A stretch of 38,946 nt of DNA, from the NCBI GenBank assembly GCA_016213725.1, contig JACQZS010000190.1:1-38946 (forward strand), read 5' to 3'. Under the pieces are notes generated by a model. It was not told the origin of the DNA and searched no databases. It saw only the letters and a list, made by a program, of their open reading frames with translations. Source of the DNA: Acidobacteriota bacterium (GTDB taxonomy: Bacteria; Acidobacteriota; Terriglobia; Bryobacterales; Bryobacteraceae). Of the stretch, positions 33,793 through 38,946 are shown in pieces; positions within the stretch are counted from its first letter, which is position 1; each line of letters begins with the position of its first letter. Both the position numbers and the translations under genes were made by a program.

Positions 33793-35202
33793 TTGAAAAT
33801 CGGATTTGTCAGCCTCGGTTGCCCGAAGAACCTTGTCGATACGGAAGTGATGATGGGCCAACTGGCCGCGCGCGGGCATGCCTTGACGGCCTCGCCGGAG
33901 GAGGCCGACGCCATTGTCGTGAACACGTGCTCGTTCATCGACCCCGCCAAGCAGGAGTCAGTCGATACGATTCTGGAGATGGCGGAGTTCAAGAAGACGG
34001 GGCGCGCCAAGCGGCTGATTGTGGCCGGGTGCCTGGTGGAGCGGTACCGGGATGAGATCAGGAAGACGATTCCGGATGTGGACGCGGTGCTGGGGACGAA
34101 CGAGCTGGATTCGATTGTGGACCTCTGCGAGACGGGCGAGGCGCGGGCGAATCCGCTGGCTCCGTACCTGTATCACGACCTGACGCCGAGGGTACTGGCG
34201 ACGCCGCGGCACTATGCGTATATCAAGATCAACGAAGGCTGCGACCACCCTTGCACGTTCTGCGTGATTCCGCAGTTTCGCGGGAGCTTCCGGAGCAGGA
34301 GGTTCGAGAGCGTGGTGGCGGAAGCCGCGCGGCTGTTCGAGCAGGGCGTGAGAGAAGTGAACCTGATCGGCCAGGATACGACGGCGTACGGGGACGATCT
34401 GGGAATGAAGGATGGGCTGGCGCAGCTGCTGGAGCGGCTGGGCCAGATTGAGACGCGGCACCAGAAGTGGGTGCGGTTCCTGTACTGCTATCCGAACCGG
34501 ATTACGGGGAAGCTGCTGGACGTGATTGCGTCGAACGCGGACGTGGTGAAGTACATCGACATGCCTCTGCAGCACGCCTCGGCCGGCGTGTTGAAGAGAA
34601 TGAAGCGCGGATCGTCGGGCGAGATTTTCCTGAAGACGCTGGCCAAGATCCGGAAGGCGGTGCCGGGGGTGGGAATCCGCACATCGATGATTGTGGGCTT
34701 CCCCGGCGAGACGGAGCGGGACTTCGAAGAGCTGTGCCAGTTTGTGGAAGAGGCGCAGTTCGACCGGCTGGGCGTGTTCAGCTATTCGGACGAAGAGACG
34801 GCGCCGAGCTACGGGCTGGACGGCAAGGTGGACAAGAAGACGATCTACAACCGGCGGCGGAGATTGATGTCGCTGCAGCGGAAGATCTCGCGGGCGGCGA
34901 ACCGGAAGCTGGTGGGGCAGGAGCTGCCGGTGCTGGTGGAAGGGCCGTCGGCGGAAAACGAGCTGGTGTGGCAGGCGCGGCTGGCGACGCAGGCCCCGGA
35001 CATCGACGGCGTGTGCTACATCGAGGATTATGGCGACGTGGAGCCGCGGGCCGGGCAGTTCCGGGTGATGAAGATTACGAAGGCGCACGATTACGATCTG
35101 GCGGGCGACCTGGTGGATGCGCCGGAGGAAGAGCGGCCGGCGGCGGTGAATCCGTTCCCGATCATCGCCTCTTCGGCGGGCCATGCGAGGCAGCACCAGT
35201 GA
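33793..35202 (+). CDS. rimO: Ribosomal protein uS12 methylthiotransferase
   Basis: A 469-residue radical-SAM enzyme that methylthiolates the conserved aspartate of ribosomal protein S12. The N-terminal UPF0004 domain has cluster cysteines C10 (LGCPKN), C46 (NTCSF) and C80 (AGCLVERY). The radical-SAM CxxxCxxC is C150, C154 and C157 (NEGCDHPCTFC). A TRAM domain follows from about 385. KIGFVSLGCPKNLVDTE and IPQFRGSFRSR favour RimO over MiaB. The start is TTG at 33793, which fits the family N-terminus exactly; no ATG is available. The stop overlaps the yacG ATG by one base. Confidence 0.94.
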   Translation: MKIGFVSLGCPKNLVDTEVMMGQLAARGHALTASPEEADAIVVNTCSFIDPAKQESVDTILEMAEFKKTGRAKRLIVAGCLVERYRDEIRKTIPDVDAVLGTNELDSIVDLCETGEARANPLAPYLYHDLTPRVLATPRHYAYIKINEGCDHPCTFCVIPQFRGSFRSRRFESVVAEAARLFEQGVREVNLIGQDTTAYGDDLGMKDGLAQLLERLGQIETRHQKWVRFLYCYPNRITGKLLDVIASNADVVKYIDMPLQHASAGVLKRMKRGSSGEIFLKTLAKIRKAVPGVGIRTSMIVGFPGETERDFEELCQFVEEAQFDRLGVFSYSDEETAPSYGLDGKVDKKTIYNRRRRLMSLQRKISRAANRKLVGQELPVLVEGPSAENELVWQARLATQAPDIDGVCYIEDYGDVEPRAGQFRVMKITKAHDYDLAGDLVDAPEEERPAAVNPFPIIASSAGHARQHQ

Positions 35203-35378
35203 TGAAATGTCCGATTTGCAAGAAGGAAGTGAAGCCGACGGACCCTGAGATGCCGTATTGCAGCGAGCGGTGCCGGCTGATCGATCTAGGGATGTGGTCG
35301 GCGGAGGAGTACCGGATTGCGGCGGCGGAACCGGCGCCGGGCGCGCGGCAGGAAGAAGAAGATGAACAAGGCGGATAA
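35202..35378 (+). CDS. yacG: DNA gyrase inhibitor YacG
   Basis: A 58-residue zinc protein. The four ligands are C3 and C6 (CPIC) and C20 and C24 (YCSERC), followed by the family segment RLIDLGMWSAEEYRI and an acidic tail. YacG binds GyrB and inhibits gyrase in E. coli. The start overlaps the rimO stop as TGATG, and the 3' end overlaps pgpA by 17 bases, so all three are coupled. Confidence 0.9.
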   Translation: MKCPICKKEVKPTDPEMPYCSERCRLIDLGMWSAEEYRIAAAEPAPGARQEEEDEQGG

Positions 35379-35835
35379 GCTGGCGCTGACGCTGGCGACA
35401 TGGTTTGGCTGCGGACTGGCGCCGAAGGGTCCGGGCACGATGGGGGCGCTGGGCGGAATCGCGGTGGCGCTGGCGCTGCACCGGTTTGGCGGAATGCCGT
35501 GGTGGGGGTTGTGGATTCTGGTGCTGGCGGGAACGCCGGTAGGCATCTGGGCGGCGGACCGGACGGCGGTGGTGAAGGGATTGAAAGACCCGCAGATCGT
35601 GGTGATCGATGAGGTACTGGGGCAGTGGATTGCGCTGGCCGCGGCGGCGCCGGGCAACTGGCTGCAGATCGGGCTGGCGTTTGGGCTGTTCCGGTTGTTC
35701 GACATCTACAAGCCCTGGCCGGTACGGCAACTGGAAGGACTGAAGGGCGGCACGGGGATTATTGCGGACGACCTGATGGCCGGCGTGTACGGGGCGGCGG
35801 CGCTTGCGCTGTTTCGGGCCGTGGTGCAATGGTAA
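35362..35835 (+). CDS. pgpA: Phosphatidylglycerophosphatase A
   Basis: A 157-residue inner-membrane phosphatase that removes phosphate from phosphatidylglycerophosphate to make phosphatidylglycerol. Family landmarks are TWFGCGLAPKGPGTMGA near the N-terminus, IVVIDEVLGQW near 77-87, FRLFDIYKPWPVRQLE, and the C-terminal GTGIIADDLMAGVYGA. About four hydrophobic segments are present. The ATG at 35362 follows AGGAAGAAG and overlaps yacG. Further upstream in-frame residues are arginine-rich and unlikely to be translated. Confidence 0.92.
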   Translation: MNKADKLALTLATWFGCGLAPKGPGTMGALGGIAVALALHRFGGMPWWGLWILVLAGTPVGIWAADRTAVVKGLKDPQIVVIDEVLGQWIALAAAAPGNWLQIGLAFGLFRLFDIYKPWPVRQLEGLKGGTGIIADDLMAGVYGAAALALFRAVVQW

Positions 35836-35853
35836 GTGAGAAGTGGGAATCGG

Positions 35854-36882
35854 ATGACGTTGAAGAGTAAGAGCACTGAACGGCCCGTGATTGAGTCGAT
35901 TTCGCCGGCGGCTGCGCTGCCGGGCGTCGACATTCAGATCAAGGGCAAGGGATTTCTGGCCGCACCGCGGCCGATGGTGTCGATTGGCGGGATGGCGGCG
36001 CCGCTGACCGTGGGCGCGGACCGCCTGGTGGTGGCACGAGTTCCGGATGGCGCCGAGCGCGGGGAAGTGATTGTGAGCAACGGCGAGGATGAGAGCGGCG
36101 CGGCCGAGGTGCTGCTGGGCGCGCTGGTGGCCGACAGCCTGCATCCGGTGGCGAGTCCGGTGGTGGACAAGAAGGGCAACATCTACACGACGTTTTCGGG
36201 GGCCCGGGGCCAGAAGACGCCGGTGGCTGTGTTCCAGATCGACCGGCACGGCGAAGTGACACCGTACCTGACGGACCTGATGAACGCGACGGGACTGGCG
36301 TTTTCGCCGCAGGGCGTGCTGCACATTTCTTCGCGGTTCGATGGGATCGTGTACGAAGCGGGCGAAGCGGGCACGATGAGCGTGTACGTAGAGGGGATGG
36401 GCGTGGCGACGGGAATCGCCTTCGACAAGTCGGGAGACCTGTTCGTGGGCGACCGGTCCGGCACGATCTTCAAGATCAGCCAGCAGCGGCAGATTTACGT
36501 TTTCGCGACGCTGGAGCCATCGATTTCTGCATATCACCTGGCGTTTGCGCCGTCGGGGGATCTCTATGTGACGGGGCCGACGACGTCGAGCTACGACGCG
36601 ATCTACCGGGTGTCGCCGGAGGGCGAGGTGAGCGTGTTTTACCGCGGGCTGGGCCGGCCGCAAGGCATGGCGTTCGACGCGGCGGGCAATCTGTTTGTGG
36701 CGGGGAGTTATCAGGGGCGGAAGGGCGTGGTGCGGATCACGCCGGAATGCGAAGCGTCTCTGTATCTGTCGGGTCCGAACGTGGTGGGGCTTGCGATTGG
36801 ACCGGGCGGCGACTTATTGGTGACGACGACGAACGCCCTGTACCGAGTGCGCGCTGGTTTGAAATTCTGGTCGAACAATTAG
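35854..36882 (+). CDS. IPT/TIG plus NHL/SMP-30-like beta-propeller protein
   Basis: A 342-residue protein without a clear signal peptide. Residues about 12-90 are an IPT/TIG immunoglobulin-like module (IESISPAAALPGVDIQIKGKGFLA). The rest is a six-bladed-type propeller with blades such as ATGLAFSPQGVLHISSR, ATGIAFDKSGDLFVGDR, YHLAFAPSGDLYVTG and PQGMAFDAAGNLFVAGS. It resembles SMP-30/gluconolactonase-like or NHL proteins; activity is unknown. ATG 35854 has GGGA five bases upstream; a GTG at 35836, directly after the pgpA stop, is the alternative. cinA follows after six bases, so it lies in the rimO-cinA operon. Confidence 0.8.
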   Translation: MTLKSKSTERPVIESISPAAALPGVDIQIKGKGFLAAPRPMVSIGGMAAPLTVGADRLVVARVPDGAERGEVIVSNGEDESGAAEVLLGALVADSLHPVASPVVDKKGNIYTTFSGARGQKTPVAVFQIDRHGEVTPYLTDLMNATGLAFSPQGVLHISSRFDGIVYEAGEAGTMSVYVEGMGVATGIAFDKSGDLFVGDRSGTIFKISQQRQIYVFATLEPSISAYHLAFAPSGDLYVTGPTTSSYDAIYRVSPEGEVSVFYRGLGRPQGMAFDAAGNLFVAGSYQGRKGVVRITPECEASLYLSGPNVVGLAIGPGGDLLVTTTNALYRVRAGLKFWSNN

Positions 36883-36888
36883 AGAGCC

Positions 36889-38121
36889 ATGAACGCTGAG
36901 ATTATTGCCGTTGGCAGCGAAATGCTGACGCCGCAGAGAGTGGACACGAACTCGCTGTGGCTGACCGAGAAACTGAACGATTTGGGCGTCGAGGTGACGC
37001 AGAAGACGATCATCGGCGACGACCGGGGCCGGCTGGCGGCGGCGGTGGGCGCGGCGCTGGACCGCGTGCCGCTGCTGATCATCACGGGCGGGCTGGGTCC
37101 GACGGAAGACGACCTGACGAGGGAAGCGGTGGCGCAGGCGCTGCGGCGGCGGCTGCTGTTTTCGCAGGAGATCTGCGACTGGATAGAAGCGCGGTTCAAG
37201 CGCCTGGGCCGGCAGATGTCGCCGAACAACCGCAAGCAGGCGTTCCTGATTGAAGGCGCGGAGAAGCTGGCAAATCCGAACGGGACTGCGCCGGGTCAGT
37301 GGCTGGACCTGCCGGGCGGGATGGTGCTGATCCTGCCGGGACCTCCGGGCGAGATGAAGCCGATGTTCGAAAGCCTGTGCCTGCCGCTGTTGAAGGAGCG
37401 GCTGCCGCAGTCGCGTATCCGGACGCGGTTCTATCGCGTCTCCGGGATGGGCGAGAGCAATCTGGACGCCTTGATCGCTCCGATCTACAAGCCGTATGGG
37501 AATCCTGTGACGACGATTCTGGCGGCTGAGGGGGACGTGCAGATCCACCTGCGGGCGCAGTGCGACACGGATGAAGAGGCGGAAGCGCTGGCCGAGGAGC
37601 TGGGCTCAAAGATTCTGGCGGCGTTGGGGGACCGGGTGTATTCGGTGGACGGCTCGCCGCTGGAAGCGGTGGTGGGCGCACTGCTGAAGGCGAAGGGGGC
37701 GACGGTGGCCGTGGCGGAGAGCGCGACGGCGGGGATGCTGGGCGCGAGGATCACGCAGACGCCTGGGTCGTCGGAGTGGTTTCTGGGCGGCTTCCAGGTG
37801 TACGGCGCGGCGATGAAGTCGAAGCTGCTGGGGGTGGATGAGAAGGTGGCGCAGGAGGATGGCGTGGTGAGCGAAGCGATGGCGGCGGCCATGGCTTACA
37901 AGGTGCGGGAGAGAAGCGGAGCGACGTACGCGCTGTCGATCACGGGGGAGGCCGGGCCGGAGTCTTCGAGCGAGGGAGTGGAGCCGGGGACGGTGTGGAT
38001 TGGGGTGGCCGGACCGGAGAAGGTGGAAGCGAAGGTGTTCAAGTTCCCGAACGGGCGGGAGCGGGTGCGAAAGTTCGCGGTGCAGACGGCTTTGAATCTT
38101 CTGCGCCTGGAGCTGCTGTAA
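36889..38121 (+). CDS. cinA: CinA-like protein (nicotinamide-nucleotide amidohydrolase)
   Basis: A 410-residue two-domain protein. The N-terminal MoCF-like domain has IIAVGSEMLTPQRVDTNS and ITGGLGPTEDDLTREA; family members hydrolyse ADP-ribose or act in pyridine-nucleotide recycling. The C-terminal PncC domain (about 260-410) has VAVAESATAGMLGARITQTPGSSEWFLGGFQVY and SITGEAGP, and in the family deamidates NMN to NaMN. The usual AESCTGG is AESATAG here. The ATG at 36889 is six bases after the propeller gene. With pncB and pncA at the other end of the window it covers another branch of NAD recycling. Confidence 0.92.
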   Translation: MNAEIIAVGSEMLTPQRVDTNSLWLTEKLNDLGVEVTQKTIIGDDRGRLAAAVGAALDRVPLLIITGGLGPTEDDLTREAVAQALRRRLLFSQEICDWIEARFKRLGRQMSPNNRKQAFLIEGAEKLANPNGTAPGQWLDLPGGMVLILPGPPGEMKPMFESLCLPLLKERLPQSRIRTRFYRVSGMGESNLDALIAPIYKPYGNPVTTILAAEGDVQIHLRAQCDTDEEAEALAEELGSKILAALGDRVYSVDGSPLEAVVGALLKAKGATVAVAESATAGMLGARITQTPGSSEWFLGGFQVYGAAMKSKLLGVDEKVAQEDGVVSEAMAAAMAYKVRERSGATYALSITGEAGPESSSEGVEPGTVWIGVAGPEKVEAKVFKFPNGRERVRKFAVQTALNLLRLELL

Positions 38122-38135
38122 GTCATAATCGGGGC

Positions 38136-38946
38136 ATGCTGCTCCGGAGAGAGTTTCTGGCCGCCCCAGCCGCGGCGATGGCGCAAAGTCCGCGCAAGGT
38201 GAAAGTGGCGTTTCTGGGGGCGAGCCATGCGCACGGCGTGGCGAAGCTGGAGATGGTGAAGAACTCGCCGGACTACGAACTGGCGGGCGTGTGGGAAGAG
38301 GACGCGGCGGCGCGGGCGCGGCTGGGGCGCCTGGGCGAATTGCGGTGGAGGACGAAGGCGGAGATTCTGGGTGACCGGTCAGTGGAGGCGGTGTTTCTGG
38401 AGGGACCGGTGGTGAGCCACGGTCCGCTGGCAATCGAGGCGCTGGAGGCGGGCAAGCACTGCCACATCGAGAAGCCGGCGGCGGACACGGTGGCGCAGAT
38501 GAAGCAGATCGTCACGCTGGCAAAGGCGCGGCGGCGCGTAATCCAGGCCGGGTACATGTGGCGGTACAACCCGGCGGTGACAAAGGCCCTGGAGGCGGTG
38601 AAGAAGGGATGGCTGGGCGAGGTGTTTTCCGTGCACGTGCGGATCAACACCAACAACGGGCCCGGGGAGCGGGTGGAGCTGGGCAAGTTCGCCGGCGGGC
38701 AGATGTTCGAGATGGGGGCGCACGGGGTGGATATCGTGGTGCGGATGCTGGGGACGCCGCGGCGGATTACGCCGTTCCTGCGGCACGACGGGGCGTTTCA
38801 GGATTCATTCCAGGACAATACGGCGGCGGTGCTGGAGTATCCGAAGGCGATGGCGGTGATCGTGACGAGCGCCCTGCATCCGAACGGGGCGGCGCACCGG
38901 GTGTTAGAGATTTTCGGGACCAATGGGAGCGCGGTAGTGCAGCCGA
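38136..38946 (+). CDS. Gfo/Idh/MocA family oxidoreductase with Tat-like signal (3' truncated)
   Basis: The first 270 residues of an oxidoreductase that continues beyond the window. It starts at ATG 38136 with MLLRREFLAAPAAAMAQ, a short twin-arginine-like signal (RREFL). The Rossmann strand VKVAFLGASHAHGVAK follows, then HIEKPAA, the equivalent of the EKP motif with the conserved lysine, then QAGYMWRYNPAV and FEMGAHGVDIVVRMLG in the substrate domain. It is not closely similar to the Gfo/Idh protein at 11643-12830. The substrate is unknown. It lies 14 bases after cinA on the same strand. Confidence 0.88.
   Translation, partial: MLLRREFLAAPAAAMAQSPRKVKVAFLGASHAHGVAKLEMVKNSPDYELAGVWEEDAAARARLGRLGELRWRTKAEILGDRSVEAVFLEGPVVSHGPLAIEALEAGKHCHIEKPAADTVAQMKQIVTLAKARRRVIQAGYMWRYNPAVTKALEAVKKGWLGEVFSVHVRINTNNGPGERVELGKFAGGQMFEMGAHGVDIVVRMLGTPRRITPFLRHDGAFQDSFQDNTAAVLEYPKAMAVIVTSALHPNGAAHRVLEIFGTNGSAVVQP

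Noticed and set aside
33958..36663. A 901-codon open frame on the minus strand across rimO, yacG, pgpA and the propeller gene
   Set aside because: Arg/His/Pro-rich antisense reading of G-ending codons. Four well-recognised genes occupy the other strand.

Overview
The window is high-GC DNA, apparently from an acidobacterium of the Solibacter/Bryobacter type (order Bryobacterales). This is inferred from gene content: a 1182-residue TonB-dependent receptor with an N-terminal carboxypeptidase-regulatory-like domain, a winged-helix regulator fused to a periplasmic PD40 propeller, several Tat-signal Gfo/Idh/MocA and FAD oxidoreductases, and GH106 and GH127 glycoside hydrolases. No rRNA, tRNA, insertion sequence, prophage or CRISPR array is visible. 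Genes are tightly packed; the only gene-free stretch over 300 bases is the leader of the TonB-dependent receptor (20616-20950).

Region 1 (1-6.4 kb): a four-gene Gld-type ABC exporter unit (ATPase, permease, GldG-like auxiliary protein, DUF4340 protein), then translationally coupled pncB-pncA for nicotinamide salvage, then convergent rsfS. Region 2 (6.4-9.9 kb): a secreted M15-like protein, hpt, and a marR-yceI-pirin block with a repeated palindromic operator. Region 3 (9.9-17.8 kb, minus strand): a secreted regulatory-like-domain protein, a Tat-type Gfo/Idh oxidoreductase, an ankyrin-repeat protein, an O-methyltransferase, and the winged-helix/PD40 regulator. Region 4 (18.0-26.5 kb, plus strand): a GH106 rhamnosidase-like enzyme, a 335-base structured leader, the TonB-dependent receptor with terminator, and an FAD oxidoreductase; this looks like a plant-glycan uptake and processing locus. 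Region 5 (26.7-29.1 kb): a cNMP/CBS/DUF294 protein with a degenerate nucleotidyltransferase site, overlapping a DnaQ-like exonuclease gene. Region 6 (29.1-33.7 kb, minus strand): an operon of exported proteins, GH127-like hydrolase, Tat-signal DegT-type PLP enzyme and propeller lipoprotein. Region 7 (33.8-38.9 kb): rimO, yacG, pgpA, an IPT/propeller protein, cinA, and the start of another Tat-type Gfo/Idh oxidoreductase.

At larger scale, strand composition changes. The plus strand is C-rich from 1 to about 5.8 kb, roughly neutral to about 7.8 kb, and G-rich from there to the end whichever strand the genes lie on. This negative-to-positive skew switch is what a replication origin or an old inversion boundary produces. 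I found no clearly new defence or mobile system. The best candidates for undescribed biology are the structured leader RNA, the exported GH127/DegT/propeller operon, the dead-looking nucleotidyltransferase paired with an exonuclease, and the skew switch.
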